Origin: Chloroflexota bacterium
GTDB lineage: Bacteria; Chloroflexota; Limnocylindria; Limnocylindrales; CSP1-4
Length of the DNA stretch: 44,379 nucleotides
Direction of reading: 5' to 3'
Assembly: GCA_025351245.1 (NCBI GenBank)
Contig: JANXWH010000010.1
Location: 1-44,379 of the forward strand
Shown here: positions 34,103-41,506 of the stretch, piece after piece
Position numbering within the stretch: position 1 is the first letter of the stretch
Layout: every line of letters begins with the position of its first letter
Notes under the pieces: model-generated
Told to the model about the DNA's origin: nothing
The model's database searches: none
Seen by the model: only the letters and a program-made list of their open reading frames with translations
Translations under genes and position numbers: made by a program

Positions 34103-35098
34103 ATGCTGACGCTCGACCGGGTCAACAAGACCTACAAGGTGGGGACGTTCGGCGGCAAGGAGCTGCGCGCCGTCCGCGACGTCTCCTTCGAACTCCACGA
34201 GGGGGAGGTCGTCTCCCTCATCGGAGAGAGCGGGAGCGGCAAGTCCACGATCGGGAAGATGATCCTGCGCCTCCTGGCGGTGAATGGCGGGAGGATCACG
34301 GTCGACGGGGTCGACGTGGTGGGCCTCAAGGGAGCCGCACTGCGCGACTACCACCGGCATGTGCAGGGCGTCTTCCAGGATCCGTTCAGCTCCTGCAACC
34401 CCGTCTACAAGGTCGACCACCTGTTCAACGTCATCCGCGACATCTACTTCCGCGGCCTCGCTGACGACGCCTGGCAGGAGAAGCTCGCGGCGTCCCTGGC
34501 CATCGTCAACCTGGAGCCAGGGCAGGTGCTCCACAAGTACCCGCATCAATTGAGCGGCGGGCAGCTCCAGCGCCTCCTGATCGCGCGAGCGCTGCTGGTC
34601 GACACGCGCTACCTCGTCGCCGACGAGATCATCAGCATGCTGGACGCGTCGACCCGGATCGACGTCCTGAACCTCCTGGGCGATCTCAAGGCGCGCGGCC
34701 TCGGGATCCTGTTCATCACCCACGACCTGTCGCTCGGCAACTACATCAGCGAACGCACCGTGATCCTGCGCCGGGGCCGAATCGTGGAGATGGGCGCCAC
34801 GCCGGCAGTCTTCGGGCAGCCGCTCCACCCGTACACCCGGATGCTCATCGCGTCCGTCCCGCAGCTCCACCAGAAGTGGGGCGAGATGGAGGCGGGTTCG
34901 CGGGCGGGAACGGGCTGGGCGCCGGCCCCGACCGAGCCGTGCCGCTACCACGCGGCGCTCGCGGGCGGCGGCGCGACGGCGATTCCCACCGACCCGGCCG
35001 GGTCGAGGCTGGCCGAGATCGAGGACGGCCATTTCGTGGGCTGCGTCCAGCCGAACGACGACGGCACGTGCGCGAGCCGGCCCGCGTCCTCCGTCTGA
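34103..35098 (+). CDS. Orphan Opp/Dpp-type ABC transporter ATP-binding protein
   Basis: A 331-residue ATPase of the oligopeptide/dipeptide (DppF) family. Walker A is GESGSGKST, the signature LSGGQLQR, the switch region FITHD, and the C-terminal extension HPYTRMLIASVPQLH typical of this family is present. Walker B and D-loop read VADEIISMLDAS, where peptide importers usually have ADEP-SALD. I associate that variant with Opp-type importers of plant oligosaccharides (cello-, manno-), but this is from memory. No partner DppB, DppC or DppD gene is adjacent; upstream lies the broken sugar ATPase. It is either a leftover of a deleted operon or works with distant subunits. ATG 34103 lies 1 nt after an upstream stop and has no strong ribosome-binding site. 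Confidence 0.8.
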   Translation: MLTLDRVNKTYKVGTFGGKELRAVRDVSFELHEGEVVSLIGESGSGKSTIGKMILRLLAVNGGRITVDGVDVVGLKGAALRDYHRHVQGVFQDPFSSCNPVYKVDHLFNVIRDIYFRGLADDAWQEKLAASLAIVNLEPGQVLHKYPHQLSGGQLQRLLIARALLVDTRYLVADEIISMLDASTRIDVLNLLGDLKARGLGILFITHDLSLGNYISERTVILRRGRIVEMGATPAVFGQPLHPYTRMLIASVPQLHQKWGEMEAGSRAGTGWAPAPTEPCRYHAALAGGGATAIPTDPAGSRLAEIEDGHFVGCVQPNDDGTCASRPASSV

Positions 35099-35148
35099 GC
35101 GGGTCCGCCTCGCGGCGGCTCGACGGGCCGTATGCGACACTGCACGCC

Positions 35149-35409
35149 ATGCTCGGCGTGACCCTCACCGCGTGCGGCCTCGTGGCGGCAACGTTTGGCA
35201 CCTGGCGCGGCTACGCCAACGCACGGGCCGCGCTCGTCTCCCTGGCTGGGGACGGGGATCCCACGCGGGTGTCGATCGACGCGGGCCGGCCCATTCTCGC
35301 CCGCACGCGCGTGCGCCGGTTTGTCCGCCCGGTGGTGGTGGCGATGCTCTGGCTGGCGATCGCCATGTATGGGCTCCTGATGGTGAGCCTGGGGGGCGCG
35401 GCCGCGTGA
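35149..35409 (+). CDS. Small two-helix membrane protein of unknown function
   Basis: The 86-residue product starts at ATG 35149. It has a hydrophobic N-terminal segment (LGVTLTACGLVAATFGTW), a polar middle with several Arg, and a second helix (PVVVAMLWLAIAMYGLLMV) at the C-terminus. I do not recognise the family. Its stop overlaps the gatB start in a GTGA junction, so translation of gatB is probably coupled to it. That coupling is the main reason to accept the gene as real. Confidence 0.65.
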   Translation: MLGVTLTACGLVAATFGTWRGYANARAALVSLAGDGDPTRVSIDAGRPILARTRVRRFVRPVVVAMLWLAIAMYGLLMVSLGGAAA

Positions 35410-36920
35410 CCGTCCCGGCGGCGCTCACCCACGCCGGCGCCCTGGAACGCTGGGAGGCCGTCATCGGGATCGAGGTCCACTGCCAGGTGCGGACCGCGAG
35501 CAAGATGTTCTGCGCCTGCGCGGTTCCGTATCCCGACGCGGCGCCCAACACGCACACCTGCCCCACCTGCCTGGGGCTGCCAGGCACGCTCCCGACCATC
35601 AACCGGCGGGCCGTGGAGCACGTGCTGGCAACCGGGGCAGCGATCGGGGCCACGGCGCCCGCCACCACCCGCTGGGATCGCAAGAACTACTTCTACCCGG
35701 ACCTCCCCAAGGGCTACCAGATCAGCCAGTACGACCTGCCGCTGGCCGCCAACGGGTCGCTCACGTTCGACACCTCCGAGGGACCGGTCACGATCGGGAT
35801 CACGCGGGCCCACCTCGAGGAGGACACGGCGAAGCTCGTCCATGCGGCCGGCCCCGACGGCGGCCGCCTGAGCCTGGTGGACTTCAACCGCTCCAGCGTG
35901 CCGCTTATGGAGATCGTCACCGAGCCAGACATCCGGACCGCCGAGCAGGCTCGCCGCTACGCCGAGGAGCTCCAACTCCTGCTCCGCGCGATCGATGTCT
36001 CCGATGCGGAGATGGAGAACGGCCAGATGCGGGTGGAGGCGAACGTCTCACTGCGCCTTCGCGGTACGGAGCCGTTCGGGATCCGGACCGAGGTCAAGAA
36101 CATGAACTCGTTCCGTGCGGTGGAGCGCGCGATCGCCTACGAGATCGAGCGCCAGGCCGCCGCGCTCGACGCCGGCAAGACGCTCCGCCAGGAGACGCGG
36201 GGCTGGGACGACGCGAAGGGCGCCACCTACCTGATGCGGGTGAAGGAATCCTCGGACGACTACCGCTACTTCCCGGAGCCCGACCTTCCGCCGCTCCACC
36301 TGGACGCCGCCTGGCTCGCCGGGATCCGGGCCGCGCTCCCGGAGCTGCCCGCCGCCCGACGCGCCCGCTACCGGGACGTGCTGGGCCTCTCCCCGTACGA
36401 CGCGGCGGTCATCGTCGCGGACCAGACGATGACCTCGGCCTTCGAGGCGCTCCGCGCCGCGGGCCCGGACCTGCCGGCGAAGGAGCTGGCGAACTTCGTG
36501 AGCGGTGAATACGGCCGGGCGGCCAAGGAGACCGCGGAGCGGACCGCGGCTGGCCTCGTGGGTCAATCCGACGCGGCGTCGCTCGTCCACGTCCTGCGCG
36601 AGGTCCTCGCCGGCCGCCTCTCGCGTCCGAATGCGAAGGAGGTCGTGGCGCTCCACGTGGCATCCGGCCGGCCCGCCGCCGAGCTGGTCGCCGAGCGCGG
36701 ATTCGCCCAGATCTCCGATGTCGGCGCGCTCGGGGCGGTCCTCGACGACGTGCTCGCGGCGAACCCGGCGGCGGTCGCGGACTACCGCACCGGAAAGGCG
36801 CAGGCGGGGGGCTTCCTCGTGGGCCAGGTCATGAAGGCGACCCGTGGCCAGGCCAACGCCGCGCTCGTCCAGGCCGCGCTCCGCGAGCGGCTGGGAGGCC
36901 TCGCGGGGGAGTCAGCATGA
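35406..36920 (+). CDS. gatB: Asp-tRNA(Asn)/Glu-tRNA(Gln) amidotransferase subunit B
   Basis: The 504-residue GatB activates the side chain of misacylated Glu-tRNA or Asp-tRNA with ATP and transfers ammonia supplied by GatA. Signatures are WEAVIGIEVHCQVRTASKMFC, NTHTCPTCLGLPGTLP (two Cys for zinc), KNYFYPDLPKGYQISQYD, NRSSVPLMEIVTEPDI and the C-terminal YqeY-like tail ending GQVMKATRGQANAALVQAAL. The GTG start at 35406 lies inside the preceding stop; an upstream frame to 35172 is non-coding. It is unlinked from gatC-gatA (13.3-15.2 kb), with the sugar locus in between, and is translationally coupled to small membrane proteins on both sides. Confidence 0.95.
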   Translation: MTVPAALTHAGALERWEAVIGIEVHCQVRTASKMFCACAVPYPDAAPNTHTCPTCLGLPGTLPTINRRAVEHVLATGAAIGATAPATTRWDRKNYFYPDLPKGYQISQYDLPLAANGSLTFDTSEGPVTIGITRAHLEEDTAKLVHAAGPDGGRLSLVDFNRSSVPLMEIVTEPDIRTAEQARRYAEELQLLLRAIDVSDAEMENGQMRVEANVSLRLRGTEPFGIRTEVKNMNSFRAVERAIAYEIERQAAALDAGKTLRQETRGWDDAKGATYLMRVKESSDDYRYFPEPDLPPLHLDAAWLAGIRAALPELPAARRARYRDVLGLSPYDAAVIVADQTMTSAFEALRAAGPDLPAKELANFVSGEYGRAAKETAERTAAGLVGQSDAASLVHVLREVLAGRLSRPNAKEVVALHVASGRPAAELVAERGFAQISDVGALGAVLDDVLAANPAAVADYRTGKAQAGGFLVGQVMKATRGQANAALVQAALRERLGGLAGESA

Positions 36921-37195
36921 GCCCGCTCGGCCTTGCCCTCGTGGCCGGTGGGCTCGCGCTCGTCGCCGTGGGCCTGTCCCGAGCGCGGGCGCCGTGGGGC
37001 CGCTACCAGGCACTGCGCGCGCGGGAAGCAAACGCGGAGCGCTACCGCGCCTGGCGCGGAGGCCCCGGCGACGCCGCGGGCGGCACGACCGGGGCCGACG
37101 TCATGAAGTCCGTGCTCCGCTCGCGCGTTCGCGAGGCGCTTGCCGTGGCGGCCGCCGGCGTGGTGCTGGCCCTCGCCGGCCTCGTCATCCGATAG
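36917..37195 (+). CDS. Small membrane protein coupled to gatB
   Basis: The 92-residue protein has a hydrophobic helix at each end (LGLALVAGGLALVAVGL and EALAVAAAGVVLALAGLVI), separated by a charged cytosolic stretch (WGRYQALRAREANAERYRAWR). ATG 36917 overlaps the gatB stop (ATGA). I do not recognise the family. The topology resembles the 86-residue protein upstream of gatB, but there is no obvious sequence similarity. Confidence 0.6.
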   Translation: MSPLGLALVAGGLALVAVGLSRARAPWGRYQALRAREANAERYRAWRGGPGDAAGGTTGADVMKSVLRSRVREALAVAAAGVVLALAGLVIR

Positions 37196-37254
37196 CTCCC
37201 GTGTCCGGGCGAGCGACGGCACGCCTGAGACCGCCCCCTGCGCCCCCGCCGAGC

Positions 37255-37737
37255 TCAGCGCAGGAGCCGGTGGCGCTCCACGGAGATGCAGCGGTCCATC
37301 ACGACGTCGAGGCCGCCGGTCCGGGCAATCTCGGCGGCCTCCCAGCTGACGATGCCCAGCTGGAGCCACAGAACGCGAGCGCCCGCCGCGACCGCCTCGT
37401 GTGCATGGGCCGGGCAGTCCTCGGCGCGGCGGAACACGTCCACGATCTCGAACCCGCCGGTCGCGGCGACGGCCGTGGTGAGGTCCGGGAAGGCCGCCCG
37501 GCCGTGGACCGTCGCGAAGCGCGGCGTGACCGGGACCGCATCGTACCCGGCCCGCAGGAGTGCGGCGAAGACCTCGCCCGACGGACGACCCGGCCGATCC
37601 GACGCCCCGATCACCGCGATCCGCCGGGCCGTCAGGAGCAGCTCGCGGATCTCCGCGTCACCCAGAAGGGACACGTGGCCGCGGCCCTCCTGGAGGTCCA
37701 GCATCGCCGCGAGACGGGTTCGCTCGGCGGCGTCCAT
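37255..37737 (-). CDS. CoA-binding-fold protein (YccU type)
   Basis: The 160-residue Rossmann-fold protein contains RRIAVIGASDRPGRPSGEVFAALLRAGYDAVPV. This is the signature of small CoA-binding domain proteins related to succinyl-CoA synthetase alpha. Further matches are FEIVDVFRRAEDCPAHAHEAVAAGARVLWLQLG and the C-terminal DVVMDRCISVEHRLL-like region (ISVERHRLL here). The biological role of these proteins is unknown. A helical N-terminal extension of about 35 residues is present. ATG 37737 is used; ATG 37749 (MIRR...) is equally possible, and neither has a clear ribosome-binding site. Confidence 0.82.
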   Translation of the reverse strand: MDAAERTRLAAMLDLQEGRGHVSLLGDAEIRELLLTARRIAVIGASDRPGRPSGEVFAALLRAGYDAVPVTPRFATVHGRAAFPDLTTAVAATGGFEIVDVFRRAEDCPAHAHEAVAAGARVLWLQLGIVSWEAAEIARTGGLDVVMDRCISVERHRLLR

Positions 37738-37893
37738 GCGGCGGATCATCGCACGGCCAACTCGGGCCGACCCGAGGGGCTCGCAGCGGGCCGCCGCCGC
37801 AAGCCATACTGGCGCCCAGAGGAGCGTCGCTCGCCGCGCCTGTCGCGACCTGCTCGGCAACCGCTCCGCTGGCGAACGGGAGGCCCAATCACC

Positions 37894-39057
37894 GTGTCCC
37901 TGACTCCCCGCGACCGGGTCCGCACCGCTCTCGACCACGCCGAGCCCGATCGCGTGCCCATCGTGGTGGGGGTCAGCAACGCCACCGGCATGAAGGTGCG
38001 GCCGTACCGCGGCCTGGCGAGCCTCCTGGGCCTGGAACCGGGCGAGAGGTCCATCTACGACTGGCCGGAGCTCGGCACGGCCAACCCGACGGAGGCCGTC
38101 CTCCAGCGCCTGGGAACCGATGTGCGGCCCATCTTCGACGCCATCCCGGCGGCGACGGCGCAGCGCAACCGGAACCGGCCGCCGCATGCTCCGTGCATCG
38201 ACGAGTGGGGCAGTGGCCAGGTGGAGGTCGAGGAGGGCAACTGGTATCCCGGCGTGCATCCGATGCGGGAGGCGGAGACCCTCGACGCGATCGAGGCCTA
38301 CCCGTGGCCGGACATGGACGACCCGTCGCGCGTCGCACACGTGCGGGAGGAGGCGGCCCGCCTGGCAGCCGACAACCGCTACGCGATCATGGCGACGCCC
38401 TGGCTCCTGTTCCCGCTCGAGCGGGCATTCGCCATGCAGGGCATGGAGACGTTCCTCGGCAACCTTGCCCTCAACCCCGAGTTCGCGGAGGCGCTCCTGC
38501 GCCGGATCGCCGGACTCTGCACGCAGCTGATGGGCCACTTCCTGCGGGAGCTGGGCGACGACGTGGACATCATCAAGATCGGCGACGACCTCGGGACCGA
38601 AGAGTCGCTCCTCATGTCACCCGCGATGTACCGCCGGATCCTCAAGCCGATCCACGCCGAGTACATCGCGTTCATCCGGGCCCATACGAAGGCGCGCGTG
38701 TTCTTCCACACCGACGGCGACGTGACGGATCTCGTGGATGACTTCGTCGAGATCGGGGTCGATATCCTCAACCCGATCCAGACCTCGTCCGGGCGAATGG
38801 CCGACATCGCGGCGCTCAAGCGCCGTCACGGCGAGCACCTGAGCTTCTGCGGCGCGATCGACACGAAGCGCGTCCTGCCCTACGGCACGCCGTCGGATGT
38901 CCGCCAGGAGGTCCGACGGGTCATCGCGACACTGGCGCCGGGAGGGGGATACCTCCTCGCGGCCGTCCACACGATCATGGACGAGGTCCCGCCGGAGAAC
39001 GTCCTGGCGATGGTGGACGCGGCGATGGAGTACGGGCGCTACCCGCTCCGGGCCTGA
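37894..39057 (+). CDS. Uroporphyrinogen-decarboxylase-family protein (MtaA/MtbA-like methyltransferase fold)
   Basis: A 387-residue URO-D superfamily barrel. It starts with TPRDRVRTALDHAEPDRVPIVVG, the usual opening of the corrinoid-methyltransferase side of the family rather than of true HemE. Further features are DIIKIGDDLGTEESLLMSPAMYRRILKP, FFHTDGDVTDLVDDFVEIGVDILNPIQ and LSFCGAIDTKRVLP. In MtaA/MtbA-type enzymes zinc is held by HxC and a later Cys. Here the first motif is His272-Thr-Asp274 and the later Cys is Cys319, so the site is altered. It could take methyl groups from a corrinoid protein such as the one at 2696, but it lies 33 kb away. GTG 37894 follows GGGAGG by 10 nt. Confidence 0.82.
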   Translation: MSLTPRDRVRTALDHAEPDRVPIVVGVSNATGMKVRPYRGLASLLGLEPGERSIYDWPELGTANPTEAVLQRLGTDVRPIFDAIPAATAQRNRNRPPHAPCIDEWGSGQVEVEEGNWYPGVHPMREAETLDAIEAYPWPDMDDPSRVAHVREEAARLAADNRYAIMATPWLLFPLERAFAMQGMETFLGNLALNPEFAEALLRRIAGLCTQLMGHFLRELGDDVDIIKIGDDLGTEESLLMSPAMYRRILKPIHAEYIAFIRAHTKARVFFHTDGDVTDLVDDFVEIGVDILNPIQTSSGRMADIAALKRRHGEHLSFCGAIDTKRVLPYGTPSDVRQEVRRVIATLAPGGGYLLAAVHTIMDEVPPENVLAMVDAAMEYGRYPLRA

Positions 39058-39077
39058 CCGGCCGAGGCGGATGAGCC

Positions 39078-39102
39078 GCGGCGGACCCACCGGACCCGCC
39101 GC
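39078..39102. terminator. Hairpin between converging URO-D-like and P450 genes
   Basis: A 7-bp GC stem (39078-39084 with 39096-39102) sits in the 57-bp gap between the two converging stops. There is no T-tract on either side. It probably ends both transcripts. Confidence 0.4.
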
Positions 39103-39114
39103 GACGCGACCCCG

Positions 39115-40344
39115 TCAGGCGACGCGAACCGGCAGCGCCTGGAGCCCGCGCAGGATGAAGCGTGGCTTCCAGGCCGGCTCGGCGACCAGCTCCAGCGTCG
39201 GCATCCGCTCGAGGATTGCCCGGAACAGGATCGCCAGCTCCAGCCGGGCGAGCGGAGCCCCCAGGCAGAAGTGGATCCCGGCCCCGAACGAGAGGTGCGG
39301 GTTTGGGCTGCGGTCCAGGACCAGGCCGTCCGGGTTCGTGAACTGGGCCGGATCCCGGTTCGCCGACCCGAGGAGGAGCGCCAGCTCCTGCCCGCGCGGG
39401 ATCGAGACCCCGTGCAGCTCGATATCCTGCAGGACCCAGCGCTCGAACATCGGCGCCGGGGTGTCGAAGCGAAGCAGCTCCTCCACGGCGGTCGGCACGA
39501 GGTCCGGGTGGGCACGCAGCGCCGCGAGCGCCTCCGGGTGGCGAAAGAGCGTCCACCACGCGTTCGCCGCGCCATTCACCGACGCCTCGTGGCCGGCATT
39601 CAGCAGGAGGATCGAGGTCGCGATCAGCTCGTCCTCGGACAGGCGGTCGTCGGCCTCCGCGACCAGGGCCAGCTGGCTCAGGAGGTCCGCCTCCGGCCTG
39701 GCGCGCCGTTCCCGGACCAGGCCGCGCAGGTAGTCGGAGAACTCGACGGTCGCCCGGACGGCCCGGCGTTCGTCGTCCTCGCTGCGGGCCAGCTCGAACA
39801 TGAGGGTCATGTCGGCGGACCACGGGCGCAGGAGCGGCCGATCTGCCGCCGGGATCCCGAGCAGCTCCGCGATGACGGCCACCGGGAGCTGCTCGATGAC
39901 GTCGGCGAGGAGGTCGAACTCCCGGCGCTCGAGTGCGGCTTCCACCAGGCCGTCCACCAACTCCGCGACGCGGGGACGGAGGCCCTCCACGGTTCGCGGG
40001 GTGAAGGCGGTGGAGACCAGGCGCCGGAGCCGGGTATGGCCTGGCGGCTCCATGTCAATGAGCTGGAGGCGCAGGCTGTCGTCGAATGGCGCCTGCCACG
40101 CCGGTGGCGGCCTCCGCCCGAACTCCTCGTGCCTGGCAACGTGGACGTACGAGCGCCCGAGGCGCCGGTCGCGGAGCAGCGCGCCCACATCGGCGAAGCG
40201 CGAGACCAGCCACTGGTTCGTGGCCGGGTCGTAGATCACCGGATGGTCCGCCCGCAGCCGCTCGAAGACGGGATACGGGTCCGCGATGAACGCCGGGTTG
40301 GCCGGTGCGTAGCCGAGCTCGGCCGGCGTGACGGGGACGGTCAC
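39115..40344 (-). CDS. Cytochrome P450 (CYP107-like class I)
   Basis: The 409-residue soluble bacterial P450 monooxygenase has its haem Cys360 in FGAGIHFCLGAPLARLE and the ExxR pair at Glu289/Arg292. The C-helix reads DMEPPGHTRLRRLVSTAFTPRT. The I-helix reads LLLNAGHEASVN, so the usual oxygen-activating Thr is Ala254 followed by Ser255. An Ala at this place is known from EryF, where substrate takes over the role. No ferredoxin or reductase gene is nearby, so redox partners must come from elsewhere. The GTG start has AGGAGG about 11 nt upstream. The substrate is unknown. Confidence 0.92.
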   Translation of the reverse strand: MTVPVTPAELGYAPANPAFIADPYPVFERLRADHPVIYDPATNQWLVSRFADVGALLRDRRLGRSYVHVARHEEFGRRPPPAWQAPFDDSLRLQLIDMEPPGHTRLRRLVSTAFTPRTVEGLRPRVAELVDGLVEAALERREFDLLADVIEQLPVAVIAELLGIPAADRPLLRPWSADMTLMFELARSEDDERRAVRATVEFSDYLRGLVRERRARPEADLLSQLALVAEADDRLSEDELIATSILLLNAGHEASVNGAANAWWTLFRHPEALAALRAHPDLVPTAVEELLRFDTPAPMFERWVLQDIELHGVSIPRGQELALLLGSANRDPAQFTNPDGLVLDRSPNPHLSFGAGIHFCLGAPLARLELAILFRAILERMPTLELVAEPAWKPRFILRGLQALPVRVA

Positions 40345-40386
40345 GGACTGGGTCCTCCTGGAGACGGTTCGTTGTGCCCCGGCCCG

Positions 40387-40409
40387 GCGACGCGGCGATT
40401 CGGCGTCGC
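40387..40409 (-). terminator. Probable terminator of the BMP-type ABC operon
   Basis: A 7-bp stem GCGACGC (40387-40393) with GCGTCGC (40403-40409) and a 9-nt loop lies between the end of the permease gene and the P450 gene. Both genes are on the minus strand. There is no T-tract. Confidence 0.4.
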
Positions 40410-40423
40410 GCCGTGGACAGACG

Positions 40424-41506
40424 CTACGTCGCGGACTCGCGCTCGTACGGCTGGCCGTCCGCCGCGGGTGGGATGCTCCGGCCGACCACGCCGGCCAGGA
40501 TCACGATGGTCAGGATGTAGGGGAGGGCGTCGAAGAGCTGGGCAGGAACGGCGCTCATGATGGAGCCCAAATCGCCGCCCGGCGGGGCGATGTTGATGAG
40601 CTGGCCCAGCTGCAGGAACGTCGCGAACAGGAGGGCCGAGGCAAAGGCGCCCAGCGGCGTCCAGCGGCCCATGATCATCGCCGCGAGCGCGATGAAGCCA
40701 CGCCCGTTCGTCATGCCCAGCTGGAACGAGTTCGTGGCCTCGATGCTCAAAAACGCGCCGCCAAGGCCGGCGAACATGCCGCCGATCATCACGTTCCGGT
40801 AGCGCAGCCGGATCACGTCGATCCCGACCGTCTCGGCCGCCCGCGGATGCTCGCCGACCGCGCGGGTGCGCAGGCCCCAGCGCGAGCGGAAGAGCCAGAT
40901 CTGGGCCCCGACGATGAGCACGATCGCGGACATCGCGATCGGGCCCTGGTTGAGGAACATCGAGACGATCCAGCCGACCCCGGGCAGGTTCGTCAGGGCG
41001 TCGGGTGGGGTGAACCGGGTGAACTCGCCGGCCCCCGCGGGCGAGGTCTTGGAGATCAGCTGATCCAGGTAGCCGGTCACGCCGAAGGCCGCGATGTTGA
41101 TGATCGTGCCGCTGATGATCTGGTCCGCCCGAAGCGAGATCGAGAGCCAGGCGTGGAGGGTCGAGATGAGGAGCGCGACGCCGAGCGCCGCGATGAGCGC
41201 GATGACGAGCGGGATCGTGATCCCGAAGATGTCGCTCGGGGCGGCCTGGAACATCGGGTTGACGGCGACGCCCACGACCCATGCCGTGAAGGCGCTGGCG
41301 AGCATCGTCCCCTCGATGCCGATGTTGACGATGCCGGAGCGCTCGCACAGGACTCCGCAGAGCGCCGCGAGGGCGAGCGGCGTGGCCTGCGACATGATGC
41401 TCGTCGAGTTCGGCGGGAGGACGGCCACCAGGTAGCCGATCGCCTGGAAGAGCAGGCCCAGGACCGGGATGCCGTCGAGGCCGTTGATCAGCGGGGTGAT
41501 GTCCAT
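40424..41506 (-). CDS. Nucleoside/simple-sugar ABC transporter permease 2 (YufQ/NupC type)
   Basis: The 360-residue permease of the BPD_transp_2 family has about eight to ten membrane helices. Signature segments are TPLALAALCGVLCERSGIVNIGIEGTML at the start, LRADQIISGTIINIAAFG, RAVGEHPRAAETVGIDVIRLRYRNVMIGGMFAGLGGAFLS and GRGFIALAAMIMGRWTPLGA. These are the usual marks of the second permease in BMP-dependent guanosine/purine nucleoside importers. The start overlaps the stop of the first permease by one base (TGATG). The partner binding protein (BmpA type) is not in the window and may lie beyond the right end. Confidence 0.9.
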   Translation of the reverse strand: MDITPLINGLDGIPVLGLLFQAIGYLVAVLPPNSTSIMSQATPLALAALCGVLCERSGIVNIGIEGTMLASAFTAWVVGVAVNPMFQAAPSDIFGITIPLVIALIAALGVALLISTLHAWLSISLRADQIISGTIINIAAFGVTGYLDQLISKTSPAGAGEFTRFTPPDALTNLPGVGWIVSMFLNQGPIAMSAIVLIVGAQIWLFRSRWGLRTRAVGEHPRAAETVGIDVIRLRYRNVMIGGMFAGLGGAFLSIEATNSFQLGMTNGRGFIALAAMIMGRWTPLGAFASALLFATFLQLGQLINIAPPGGDLGSIMSAVPAQLFDALPYILTIVILAGVVGRSIPPAADGQPYERESAT

